DNA of 64,000 bases from Thalassotalea_B sp049613795 (lineage in GTDB: Bacteria; Pseudomonadota; Gammaproteobacteria; Enterobacterales; Alteromonadaceae): assembly GCA_049613795.1 (NCBI GenBank), contig JBMZCX010000002.1, positions 1-64,000 of the forward strand, given 5' to 3'. The position numbers and the translations under genes were made by a program. This document shows positions 37,662 through 46,329 of the stretch, in pieces (within the stretch, counting starts at the first letter, position 1; every line of letters starts with the position of its first letter). A model generated the notes under the pieces. That model searched no databases. It was given only the letters and a program-made list of their open reading frames with translations, and was not told the origin of the DNA.

Positions 37662-38786
37662 TTATCGTTGAGATATAGGTTTAACTGTACGAGGCTCAGC
37701 GCCAATGTAGTCAGCCGATGGACGAATAATACGGTTATTATTACGTTGTTCCATTACATGCGCCGCCCAACCTGTTAAACGTGAACAAACAAATATTGGC
37801 GTAAACAATTTGGTTGGAATGCCCATAAAGTGATAGGCAGATGCATGAAAGAAGTCGGCATTACAAAATAATTTTTTTGTATCCCACATGTACTCTTCAC
37901 AAGCAACAGAAATATCGTATAACGAACTATTACCAAATTCATGCCCTAGTTTTTCAGACCACTTTTTAATAATCACATTACGTGGATCAGAGGTGCGATA
38001 AACGGCATGACCAAATCCCATAATCTTTTCTTTACGCTCGAGCATACCAGCCATTTGTGTTTTAGCATCTTCAGGTGATGCAAACTGCTGAATCATATCC
38101 ATTGCCGCTTCATTAGCACCACCATGTAATGGACCACGTAAGGAACCAATAGCGCCCGTAATACATGAGTACATATCTGATAAGGTTGATGCACAAACGC
38201 GAGCGGTAAAAGTAGAAGCGTTAAATTCATGTTCTGCATATAAAATTAACGAGACATCGATAACGCGGCGATGCAATTCAGACGGTGTTTTACCTGTTAA
38301 TAATTTCAAGAAGTGACCGCCAATAGTATCTTCATCTGTCACACATTCAATTTCAACATTGTCATGTGAATAGCGATACCAATACGTCATAATCGCTGGA
38401 AAAGCGGCTAATAAGCGATTGGCAGCTTGATGTTGCTGAGTAAAATCATCTTCTGGTTCTAAGTTACCTAAAAACGACGCGCCGGTTCGCATAACATCCA
38501 TAGGGTGTGCGCTGGCAGGAATGCGTTGTAACACCTCTTTTAATGCTTGCGGTAAGTCACGCATCGTTGCCAATTCACTCTTATAAGCAGACAACTGAGA
38601 CTCGGTTGGTAATTCGCCATTAAAAAGTAAATAAGCAACTTCTTCAAAGGTTGCATTATCGGCTAAATCTGACACATCGTAACCACAATAAGTTAAACCG
38701 CTACCTGATTTACCAACAGTGCATAACGCTGTTTCGCCAGCGCTTTGGCCGCGAAGGCCTGCACCGCTTAATTTTTTATCAACCAT
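37662..38786 (-). CDS. prpC: 2-methylcitrate synthase
   Basis: Condenses propionyl-CoA with oxaloacetate. 374 residues, a short type-II-like citrate synthase fold typical of PrpC. Catalytic regions: GSLRGPLHGGANEAAM with the first His, MGFGHAVYRTSDPRN with the second His, and the later Asp segment in LFCNADFFHASAYHFMGIP. The ending VKPISQR is also usual for PrpC. Between prpB and acnD in the operon. Confidence 0.97.
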   Translation of the reverse strand: MVDKKLSGAGLRGQSAGETALCTVGKSGSGLTYCGYDVSDLADNATFEEVAYLLFNGELPTESQLSAYKSELATMRDLPQALKEVLQRIPASAHPMDVMRTGASFLGNLEPEDDFTQQHQAANRLLAAFPAIMTYWYRYSHDNVEIECVTDEDTIGGHFLKLLTGKTPSELHRRVIDVSLILYAEHEFNASTFTARVCASTLSDMYSCITGAIGSLRGPLHGGANEAAMDMIQQFASPEDAKTQMAGMLERKEKIMGFGHAVYRTSDPRNVIIKKWSEKLGHEFGNSSLYDISVACEEYMWDTKKLFCNADFFHASAYHFMGIPTKLFTPIFVCSRLTGWAAHVMEQRNNNRIIRPSADYIGAEPRTVKPISQR

Positions 38787-38885
38787 GTTAACTTCCTCAT
38801 ATTCTTATCTATTTTATATTATAGTTATGTTTATCTTTGTATAATTAGTGATGCAACAACAGTTACGCGATACCGAAAATACAAT

Positions 38886-39776
38886 TTATTTATTCTTACC
38901 TTCAGAAAATAAAGCATCAAGTTTCTGCTCGTAGTCGTGGTAACCTAAGTAATCGTAGAGATCCATTCGCGTTTGCATATTATCAATAACTGCGGTTTGA
39001 TCGCCGTCGGTAAGTAGTGTTTTATACACTAACTCAGCAGCTTTATTCATAGCTCTAAAGGCTGATAATGGATAAAGCACCATGGCACAACCCCACTCCC
39101 CTAACTGCGCTTTATTCCATAATTCGGTTTGACCAAATTCAGTAATATTCGCCAAGATCGGAACGTCTAATGCTTCAGAGAAAGCACGGTAATGTTCCTC
39201 AGTTTTTACTGCTTCCGCAAAAATTCCATCAGCGCCAGCTGCAACATAAGCTTTGGCTCGTTCAAGAGCCGCTTCTAATCCTTCTTGAGCAAAAGCATCT
39301 GTTCTGGCCATAATAAAAAAGTCTTTATCTGTGCGCGCATCAACCGCAGCTTTAATACGATCAACCATTTCTTCAATTGAAACAATTTCTTTATTTGGAC
39401 GATGACCACAGCGTTTTTGCGCTACTTGGTCTTCAATATGTACAGCAGCAGCGCCTGCTTTTTCCATATCTTTAATGGTTTTTGCAATATTAAAAGCGCC
39501 GCCCCAACCTGTATCTATATCAACCAACAAAGGTAAACTTGACGCCGCTGTTATCCGCTGAACATCAGCAATAACATCATTCAGTGAAGTCATGCCTAAA
39601 TCAGGTAAACCATAAGAAGCATTTGCCACCCCACCACCTGATAAATAAATAGCTTGGTGCCCTAGTTGTTCTGCCATCATCGCGCAATAAGCGTTAATGG
39701 TGCCGACAACTTGTAAAGGTTTGTTGTTTACTAATGCTTGGCGAAACTTAGCGCCAGGAGAGAGTGTTTTAGACAT
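38886..39776 (-). CDS. prpB: 2-methylisocitrate lyase
   Basis: Isocitrate-lyase-superfamily enzyme that splits 2-methylisocitrate into pyruvate and succinate. 296 residues, as in E. coli PrpB. Motifs: YLSGGGVANASYGLPDLG, the metal site LLVDIDTGWGG, the catalytic cysteine loop KRCGHRPNKE, and MARTDAFAQEG. First enzyme gene after prpR, 32 bases from its stop. Confidence 0.97.
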   Translation of the reverse strand: MSKTLSPGAKFRQALVNNKPLQVVGTINAYCAMMAEQLGHQAIYLSGGGVANASYGLPDLGMTSLNDVIADVQRITAASSLPLLVDIDTGWGGAFNIAKTIKDMEKAGAAAVHIEDQVAQKRCGHRPNKEIVSIEEMVDRIKAAVDARTDKDFFIMARTDAFAQEGLEAALERAKAYVAAGADGIFAEAVKTEEHYRAFSEALDVPILANITEFGQTELWNKAQLGEWGCAMVLYPLSAFRAMNKAAELVYKTLLTDGDQTAVIDNMQTRMDLYDYLGYHDYEQKLDALFSEGKNK

Positions 39777-39808
39777 TTTTTGTCCTCTTGTTGGTAACTA
39801 ATTTGCTC

Positions 39809-40489
39809 TTAACTTTTTTGAGCTATTTTATTTTCTATATTTCTTCGAGAAGCCGCAATATGCCGCCTCATTAACATTTCAGCCAGCTCACCATCACGGT
39901 CTGCAATAGCTTCTACAATTTGAGAATGTTCAGTAAACGCCTTACTAGCCCTTGGGCTATTCATACCAAATTGACACCGATACATACGCACAAGGTGATA
40001 AAGCTGCCCGCATAAAATGTTAATTAATTCTTGGTTATGGCTGCCAAGTATCACACGGTAATGAAAGTCTAGATCACCCTGTTCTTGATAATAAGCAACA
40101 CCATTTTGTAAATCTTTAGATTCAGCATGCTGTGCAAGCATAGCTTTCATATCAGTAATTTGTTCGTTGGTCATATTTAAGGCCGCTTGTCGACAAGCCA
40201 TGCCTTCTAACGCTTCTCGTACCACATATATTTCAAGCAACCCTTTTACTGTGCATTCAATAACACGTGAGCCAATATTGGCTTTACGTTCAATCAAATG
40301 ACATTTTTCTAAGCGGTTTAATGCCTCTCTTAGTGTAGACCTACTGACTTGATACTGCTTAGCAAGCTCAGGCTCACTAATTTTACTACCTGAAGGTATT
40401 TCACCTTCAACAATAGCCACTTGCATTTTTTGGAAAACTTTGTCAGCTGTTGTAATAATTTCTTGCTGAGTAGGATTAGAAAATGTCAT
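39809..40489 (-). CDS. prpR: GntR-family (FCD domain) regulator of the prp operon
   Basis: 226 residues: an N-terminal GntR winged helix (about 12-78; SKISEPELAKQYQVSRSTLREALNRLEKCHLI) and an FCD ligand-binding domain (about 85-220) with the metal-binding His/Asp positions in DLDFHYRVILGSHN and HSQIVEAIADRDGELAE. It is not the sigma-54 activator PrpR of enterobacteria but the GntR type used in Shewanella and relatives. First gene of prpRBC-acnD-prpF. Three copies of ATTGTCGACAAT lie upstream; one ends only two bases before the start codon and no Shine-Dalgarno is visible there, so autorepression is very likely. Confidence 0.92.
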   Translation of the reverse strand: MTFSNPTQQEIITTADKVFQKMQVAIVEGEIPSGSKISEPELAKQYQVSRSTLREALNRLEKCHLIERKANIGSRVIECTVKGLLEIYVVREALEGMACRQAALNMTNEQITDMKAMLAQHAESKDLQNGVAYYQEQGDLDFHYRVILGSHNQELINILCGQLYHLVRMYRCQFGMNSPRASKAFTEHSQIVEAIADRDGELAEMLMRRHIAASRRNIENKIAQKS

Positions 40490-40491
40490 AA

Positions 40492-40503
40492 ATTGTCGAC
40501 AAT
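40492..40503. promoter_or_regulatory. PrpR operator 1
   Basis: ATTGTCGACAAT, a perfect palindrome, two bases before the prpR start codon. It covers the place where a ribosome site would be. Confidence 0.8.
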
Positions 40504-40564
40504 GTTATAAACTTAAATCGAGTATCAACTTTAAATTGATGATAGTCAAGAGCAAGGCACTCTA

Positions 40565-40576
40565 ATTGTCGACAAT
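40565..40576. promoter_or_regulatory. PrpR operator 2
   Basis: A second perfect ATTGTCGACAAT, extended by one more matching pair at each end (40564-40577), 73 bases from operator 1. Confidence 0.8.
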
Positions 40577-40626
40577 TTAGACTTAAGTATAATAAAAGAT
40601 GTGATTAACTGAGTTCAGAGCTTGGT

Positions 40627-40638
40627 AATGTCGACAAT
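40627..40638. promoter_or_regulatory. PrpR operator 3 (one mismatch)
   Basis: AATGTCGACAAT matches the other two at 11 of 12 positions, 62 bases from operator 2. Confidence 0.65.
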
Positions 40639-40737
40639 AAACAACCTGGTATGATGATGTTTTCCCTATAAGGTATCTATGTGCAATGATTGAAGCGGTT
40701 AAACACAATCAAAACGGGAAAAAGCTAAATGAAGACT

Positions 40738-40760
40738 ATACCAACTAAGTTAGTTGGTAT
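40738..40760. other. 10-bp perfect hairpin downstream of the halogenase remnant
   Basis: ATACCAACTA (40738-40747) pairs with 40751-40760 around the loop AGT, 44 bases after the halogenase stop. There is no T run on the minus strand; it may be a weak terminator or a small dispersed repeat. Confidence 0.45.
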
Positions 40761-40803
40761 TTAATAAGATTTATAAAACCAATAATTCACAATTAGGATA
40801 ATA

Positions 40804-42211
40804 TTACTGAAGCAGCTCTTTGTGATCTTTAAAATTTAACCCACAACGCCTAATAAAGTCACTTAACGCTGCTACTTCTTGATGGTGTGCGGAATAATCA
40901 ACCGACTCTCCCTTATCTTTGTTGGGAAAAACGCCATAGCCCGCTAACATGCAAGCCCATGATTTAGGTTGGTAGCTACCGATAAGCTTGTATTTGTGCA
41001 TATCACCTGAAAAGTCAGGGCTATTATGCCAAAGCGTTAAAATTTGAGTTAACGTTTTAGATATGTTGGCATTAGCTGCCTGATCTCGCCAATACGCCGT
41101 ATCTGTGCGCTGATTTACTTTATAGTGGCAGACAATATAGTCTCTAATACCATCAAACCTTGCATTAATATCATTATTAAATGCATTTTCAAATTTATTC
41201 GTTCCTTTGCCTTCTTGGAAATATTGCATAAACTGCGCAATAGTATTAAATGAAAGCGCAATAGCCGTTGCTTCTAAAGGTTCGATAACCCCCTGAGATA
41301 AACCAACAGCAAGACAGTTTTTATGCCAATGTTTTTCCACTCGGCCTACTTTCATTTTTAAATGTCTTGCTTCAATATCACTGTCTAAGAAGCCTAAATG
41401 CTCTCTCAACTCGGTTTCTGCTTGCTCAGTATTAAGGTAATCACTGCTATAAACATAGCCATTCCCCAAACGGTTTCGAAGAGGTATTTGCCAAGCCCAA
41501 CCGTTAGACAGCGCAGTAGATTTTGTTGCTACAGGTACTATTTTTGGCAGTTCACTTGGTATAACAACCGCCGCATCATTAACTAAATTGTCTTTAAAAC
41601 TTTTAAAACTAACCTTCAATGTTTTTTGCATTAAAAGCGAGTTAAAGCCTGAACAATCTATAAAAAAATCAGCCGCTAACAAGTCACCATCATTTAGTTT
41701 TACCGCATTAATACTCCCGTCATTGCCCATTAACACCTCGTCAACGGTTCCTACAACTCTTGTTACACCGTGGCTTTGAGCATTTTCTGCTAAAAATTCA
41801 CCAAGTAGCGCTGAGTCGAAGTGGTATCCATAAGCCACACCAAAAGGAAAGCATTCATTGGGTAAAGGCCCTAAATTATTTTGTGATAAGTAGGTCTCTA
41901 AGAAATATTTATCCGGATGTGCATCAACTTGATAGCCTTGCATGCGTGCTTGAATATTTTTAAAGAAAAGCGGCACGGTAAATATGTCATCTGTTTGCGC
42001 TGCGAATGGATGAAAGTAAGACTCAAAGCCCTTAACATTTGACCATTTTTCAAACGTAATACCATTTTTGTAAGTTGCATTACAGCGTGGCATCCACTGT
42101 GAATCAGCCACACCAATAGCATCAAAAAAACAACTTTAAATGTGGGGTACTGCCTTCACCGACACCAATAATACCAATATCTTTTGATTCAACTAAGCAA
42201 TTTACCGTCGC
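40804..42211 (-). pseudogene. Flavin-dependent tryptophan-halogenase-like gene, N-terminus deleted and frameshifted
   Basis: A 435-codon frame opens at GTG 42111 and carries most of the halogenase fold: WMPRCNATYKNGITF (the active-site Lys region), FIDCSGFNS, the family motif GWAWQIPL, and GLSQGVIEPLEATAIAL (the Glu region). The true reading frame continues upstream but is broken: a run of seven T on the coding strand (42124-42130) makes TTT TTT TGA, where six T would read on. Before it, VESKDIGIIGVGEGSTPHLKLFF, the start of the usual family, is recognisable up to about 42211. A stop then precedes it and the GxGxxG FAD-binding beginning (roughly 35 residues) is absent; only 45 bases remain before the next gene's stop. 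The product is very probably inactive. Confidence 0.85.
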
Positions 42212-42255
42212 TATTTAACATGATTTACGCTCATAATTAATAATCTAAAAAATCT

Positions 42256-43295
42256 CTATTGCTGAAATTTATTCACAAAGTGCTTTTTAATGGCTTTAAC
42301 ATCATATGGCGAAAGTTTACCTAACGCATGATGTAAATGTTCAGGAATATAAGATGTTGGGTCAATACCTTGCTTAAATAAATAATGGTCGAACATACAT
42401 TTCCACGCATTACGTTGCGACTGATTTAAATCACGCATCGCTAGTAGCGCCAAATTTAAACTATCAATTGGGCTAGGCGATACTGCATTGGGTGCTGAAG
42501 AGCCATTCCACCAATAATTCATCAATGCATTTACTTTGTCTAACGACTCAACATGGTGCCACCACAGCATCGGGATAAAAATAGCATCGCAGGGCCTAAT
42601 TCAGCACTGTAGGCATTAGACAGTGCTTGTTTATACAATGGATAGCGATCAAAATCAGGATTGTTAAGGTCAACAGTACTTGTTGGAGCACCTGCAGGGG
42701 TAAAATTCAGTGAGCCTGGGTACAAGTTAGCCGTTTGCTCTGGAGGAAACAAAATAAAACGTCTGCGGCCAGCAATTACACAAGCCACATTGTCAGAACC
42801 GTCGTAATGCGCACTAAAAATACCTTCATTTCCTATCCATAAACGCGGATCTAATTCGGGAAAAAAGTCAGATCTATTTGCATTCACCAAACCAGGGAAA
42901 ATTTCGCTTGTTCGGCTATTCTGCATCGAAATAGCAGGATAAGTATCTCTGCCTATTAGCTCTAGTAAACGCCCTAAAAACAAGTCAACACGCTCCTCCC
43001 CATTAAGGTAATTAACATCTGTCATTTCATCATTATAATAAAAGCGCTTATTAGCCGCAGGTGGAGCAACCACCATTTTCGTTTTTTTCCCATTGTAAAA
43101 TTGATTAAGGTAAGCAACAAAATCACTTGTTTTTTTGTGTGCAGCTGCAACTATAGGCCAATTATTAGCAAAGTTACGTATAATTACCGGCTTTTGTGCT
43201 GGTGCAACATCTTCAAAAAACTGCTTTTTACTCAATGAAGTACTTTTTTCAGCATTTTTAAAAACATACTCGGGAATGGTTTTGTACGTTGCCAT
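42256..43295 (-). pseudogene. JmjC/cupin-8 dioxygenase-like gene with one-base frameshift
   Basis: The first 240 codons from MATYKTIPEYVF encode a cupin-8/JmjC protein with the iron-binding HxD (H163, D165 in SAHYDGSDN) and the strand RRRFILFPPEQ. After AELGP the frame breaks near 42590: CCTGCGATG is read where CCTGGCGATG would give GDAIFIPMLWWHH. The other frame then continues intact (MLWWHHVESLDKVNALMNYWWNGSS... to the stop at 42256). So one G has been lost from a GG pair, and the second metal-binding His lies beyond the break. Such genes regularly neighbour tryptophan-halogenase-like genes in marine gammaproteobacteria. Sequencing error is possible but less likely, given that both neighbours are also broken. 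Confidence 0.85.
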
Positions 43296-43303
43296 AAATT
43301 TAC

Positions 43304-44110
43304 TTATGTACCTTTACTTAAGTCTTTATTAGCTTGGCAATGCATTTGTATGTAATCATGATGATTGGGCATTTTTAGTACGGTTTCACGAATGTTTTTA
43401 ATATTTTCACTTAACGTATTGGCTAAACCTTGACGGTGAAAGCCATCCAATAATGGATGATACTTTTTCGGGCGTATGTTCATTCCTTCTAAAATAGAGT
43501 ACCAACTATCGCTGGTAAAAAATTGCCCTTGTGTGTGCTCAATTTGACCTCTGTCTTTAAATAAACGTATTTTTTTATTTAAAGATTCAGGTACTGACAT
43601 TGTTTGGCACCAGCGCCAAAAGTGAGTATCAATACGATTTGAGGTGCAATAGTGTAAAATAATAAAGTCGCGAATTTCTTCAAAGTCAGCATCTATTTTT
43701 TGGTTAAATGCTTGCTCGTTGTTAGCATCGAAATCACTATCAGGAAAATGTTTAATAAAATGCACTAGCATTTTATAGACCAAATGAATCGCAGTTGATT
43801 CTAAGGGCTCTAGAAATCCGCTTGCCAGCCCTAAAGCTAAACAATTGTTATGCCATATTTTTTTGCGTTTACCAGTAACAAACGGGATAACACTTGGCTC
43901 ATTTAACATTTTTCCATTAATACTATTAACTAACGTCTGTATCGCCTCATTATCACTACAGAATCGGCTTGAAAAAACATATCCGTTACCTGTTCGGTGT
44001 TGTAATGGAATTTTCCATGACCAACCTGCGGCTTGTGCCATAGCAATAGTGTATGGTACGGGGTTATTTCCCTGTTAAGTTTGTACGGTAACTGCGCGAT
44101 TACAGGGTAA
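43304..44110 (-). pseudogene. Second tryptophan-halogenase-like gene, only the C-terminal half left
   Basis: A 245-codon open frame (from ATG 44041) begins at MAQAAGWSWKIPLQHRTGNGYVFSS, which lies past the middle of normal (about 500-residue) halogenases. It continues through GLASGFLEPLESTAIHLVYKML to a normal-looking end. Upstream, in the same frame, NPVPYTIAM and, before a TAA stop at 44075-44077, CNRAVTVQT are recognisable as the preceding family segment. Homology fades at about 44110, and the FAD-binding and active-site Lys halves are missing. It ends nine bases before the JmjC gene start. Confidence 0.85.
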
Positions 44111-44260
44111 AATACAAGTGATAATCTATACAAAAGTATTTAGTTACAAAAAAGTAGATAAATTTTTAATTGTTATTTTTCAACATTTTTATAAGGAATA
44201 AATTAACAATATTTAATCACGAGAGCTCAACTCGCCGAGTTTAAAATAAATGCTAGTGGT

Positions 44261-44872
44261 TTAGTTAGCAAGCCAAGATGAACAACAGAGCTCTTTATTA
44301 TTAACTAAAATTCGCCCTTTAAAACGATCCCCCGTTACTATTGCACCCACACCTTTTGGTGTACCAGTCATTACCACATCGCCATCTTCAAGCGTAATAA
44401 ATCGTTGTAGCTCTTTTAATATCTCTGCGGGCTTATACATCATTAATTCCACTCCCCCTTGCTGAATAACACGTTGGTTAATAGAAAGTTCTAAAGATAA
44501 AGTACTATCAATTGAATTAATTGTAACAAAATCACTGAAAACAGCAGAGCCATCAAATGCTTTCGCTCTTTCCCAAGGTAATCCTTTAGCTTTTAACTCT
44601 GTTTGTAATTGTCGTTTTGTGAGATCTAAGCCAAAGCCTACAGCCGATAAAGTGCCATTTTGATACATAAAACAAAGCTCTCCTTCATAGTGAAGTGGCT
44701 CTTGGTCAAAAGAGTTTAATTCATTTGATATAGCATTATTAGGCTTAATAAATACAACCATTTCATCAGGTATTTCATTGCCTAGTTCATTTATGTGATC
44801 AACATAATTCCGCCCAATACAAATAATTTTCGAAGGCATAACTTCTTTGTTTTCAACTACAATAGATTTCAT
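44261..44872 (-). CDS. Fumarylacetoacetate hydrolase (FAH) family protein
   Basis: 203 residues, the size of the short FAH-family proteins such as E. coli YcgM. Motifs: KIICIGRNYVDHINELGN, the metal-binding glutamates in LHYEGELCFM, AKAFDGSAVFSDF, and VMTGTPKGVGAIVTGDR. Members act on acylpyruvates or as oxaloacetate decarboxylase/tautomerase, so the substrate is uncertain. It sits alone, behind the tRNA terminator and before the halogenase remnant. Confidence 0.88.
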   Translation of the reverse strand: MKSIVVENKEVMPSKIICIGRNYVDHINELGNEIPDEMVVFIKPNNAISNELNSFDQEPLHYEGELCFMYQNGTLSAVGFGLDLTKRQLQTELKAKGLPWERAKAFDGSAVFSDFVTINSIDSTLSLELSINQRVIQQGGVELMMYKPAEILKELQRFITLEDGDVVMTGTPKGVGAIVTGDRFKGRILVNNKELCCSSWLAN

Positions 44873-44911
44873 ATTTAACTTCTTATCGATAATAATAATT
44901 TAATTAAGATC

Positions 44912-44946
44912 AAAAAAAAGCTGTAGCGAAAAACGCTACAGCTTTT
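44912..44946 (-). terminator. Terminator after the secG-tRNA-Leu unit
   Basis: A perfect 13-bp stem (44916-44928 with 44934-44946), loop AAAAA, followed on the minus strand by more T (A run from 44912). It lies seven bases after the tRNA 3' end. Confidence 0.93.
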
Positions 44947-44952
44947 AATATT

Positions 44953-45037
44953 TGGTGCAGATGGAGAGACTCGAACTCTCACGACCTAAGTCACCACCCC
45001 CTCAAGGTGGCGCGTCTACCAATTCCGCCACATCTGC
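44953..45037 (-). tRNA. leuU: tRNA-Leu(GAG)
   Basis: 85 bases including an encoded CCA. The acceptor stem is GCAGATG/CATCTGC. The anticodon stem CCACC/GGTGG encloses the loop TTGAGGG, so the anticodon is GAG. It has the long variable arm of a class II tRNA and a T arm with GTTCGAGTC. It lies 14 bases after secG, as leuU does in E. coli. Confidence 0.97.
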
Positions 45038-45051
45038 AAATTTTTTAACAA

Positions 45052-45456
45052 CTAATCAGGAATATTACTGTCGTTCTCTTTGTTTTTAGTTGTATCTTGA
45101 ACAGTTGCTGCTGGCACGTCACTATTTTCAGTAACAGGCTCTGCACTTACCGCAGGAATATCACTGACTGATTGTTCTGCAGCAGGATTAGCTAGGTCAT
45201 TCCACTCGTCAGTCGCTTTAACACGGTTAGCAGTAAGGTTACCTAACACTAAGCTGATAACAAAGAAAGCAACCGCTAACCATGTTGTTGTTTTTGTTAA
45301 AAAGTTACCAGAACCACTTGAACCAAAAATAGTGGCTGATGAACCAGCACCGAAAGATGCGCCCATATCAGCACCTTTACCTTGTTGAATTAATACTAAA
45401 CCAATCAAGCAAAGTGCTACGATTAAATAAACTACGATCAAAATTTGATACAACAT
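45052..45456 (-). CDS. secG: Preprotein translocase subunit SecG
   Basis: 134 residues; two membrane helices (about 3-22 and 53-72) around the conserved loop GLVLIQQGKGADMGASFGAG. SecG joins SecYE and aids export by the SecA motor. The acidic, low-complexity tail (about 75-134, rich in Glu, Ser, Val and Thr) is longer than in E. coli (110 residues total). The ATG at 45456 has AAGGA eight bases upstream; the frame itself opens nine codons earlier, overlapping tpiA. It starts two bases after the tpiA stop. Confidence 0.95.
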   Translation of the reverse strand: MLYQILIVVYLIVALCLIGLVLIQQGKGADMGASFGAGSSATIFGSSGSGNFLTKTTTWLAVAFFVISLVLGNLTANRVKATDEWNDLANPAAEQSVSDIPAVSAEPVTENSDVPAATVQDTTKNKENDSNIPD

Positions 45457-45458
45457 TG

Positions 45459-46229
45459 TTATTGTCCTTTGGCTGCCGAACAAATTACGCTGAATTCGTC
45501 GACTTTTAAACTAGCACCACCAATAAGACCACCGTCTATATCAGCTTGTGCAAATAATTGTTCACAATTTCCTTGGTTAACGCTACCGCCGTATAACAAA
45601 GGTACTTTTTGTGCGATTTTATCGTTTTCACTCGCTAAATAATGGCGAATGAAAGCATGTGTTTCTTGTGCCATTTCTGGCGAAGCCGTTTTACCTGTAC
45701 CGATTGCCCAAACGGGCTCGTACGCTATAACAACTCCTGAAAATTTTTCTATGCCTATCTCATCAATTACAGGCTGTATTTGTGAAGCAAGTACGGTTTC
45801 AGTTTGTTCAGCCACCCTTTCGCTTTCACTTTCACCAATACATAATATTGGCGTTAAACCTGCTTCAAGTGCTTTAGCCACTTTATGTGCCACTAAGACA
45901 CTTGTTTCATTATACAAACTTCTGCGTTCTGAATGCCCTAAAATAATATAATTAACAGACAGTTCATTAAGCATTTGTGATGAAACTTCACCAGTATAAG
46001 CTCCACTTGCTTGTTCACTCATGTTTTGAGCACCCAAACAAAAACTTGCTGGCAATTGCTGTGTTGCACTTTCGTTAGCAAACGCAGCTAAATAAGGAAA
46101 GCTTGGACAAATAACAACATTAACGTTGCTTGCAAGGTTAACTTGCTTAAGTCCACTAATCATATCTTTGATTAAAGAGAGGCCGCCATTCATTTTCCAA
46201 TTAGCAGCTACAATTGCTTGTCTTGTCAT
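45459..46229 (-). CDS. tpiA: Triosephosphate isomerase
   Basis: Interconverts dihydroxyacetone phosphate and glyceraldehyde 3-phosphate. 256 residues. Catalytic residues lie in AANWKMNG (Lys), ILGHSERR (His) and AYEPVWAIGTG (Glu); LLYGGSVNQGN and the phosphate loop GLIGGASL follow. Sits between glmM and secG, where E. coli has no tpiA. Confidence 0.97.
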   Translation of the reverse strand: MTRQAIVAANWKMNGGLSLIKDMISGLKQVNLASNVNVVICPSFPYLAAFANESATQQLPASFCLGAQNMSEQASGAYTGEVSSQMLNELSVNYIILGHSERRSLYNETSVLVAHKVAKALEAGLTPILCIGESESERVAEQTETVLASQIQPVIDEIGIEKFSGVVIAYEPVWAIGTGKTASPEMAQETHAFIRHYLASENDKIAQKVPLLYGGSVNQGNCEQLFAQADIDGGLIGGASLKVDEFSVICSAAKGQ

Positions 46230-46250
46230 TTATCTTTCCTAAATTTAAGC

Positions 46251-46307
46251 GGCGAGATATTAACTAACCTCGCCACAAGATACAAGCTTTAAGCTTAATA
46301 TCTTGTT
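46251..46307. other. Two hairpins between glmM and tpiA
   Basis: GGCGAG/CTCGCC (46251-46256 with 46269-46274) and an 8-bp stem ACAAGATA/TATCTTGT with an inner AAGCTT pair (about 46276-46307). Neither has a T run; they may separate glmM and tpiA transcripts or protect mRNA ends. Confidence 0.45.
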
Positions 46308-46329
46308 CATTTGCTCATATTTCAACCCA

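Larger units (their letters stand above)
40490..40803. other. Control region of the prp operon and end of the halogenase remnant
   Basis: 314 bases without a gene. The side near prpR holds three PrpR-type operators (listed separately). The side near 40738-40760 holds a 10-bp hairpin. No open frame of note. Confidence 0.8.

Noticed and set aside
43930..44133. 67-codon minus-strand frame with ITPYHTLLLWHK
   Set aside because: It is the shifted frame of the second halogenase remnant; the in-frame reading NPVPYTIAM shows the true phase.
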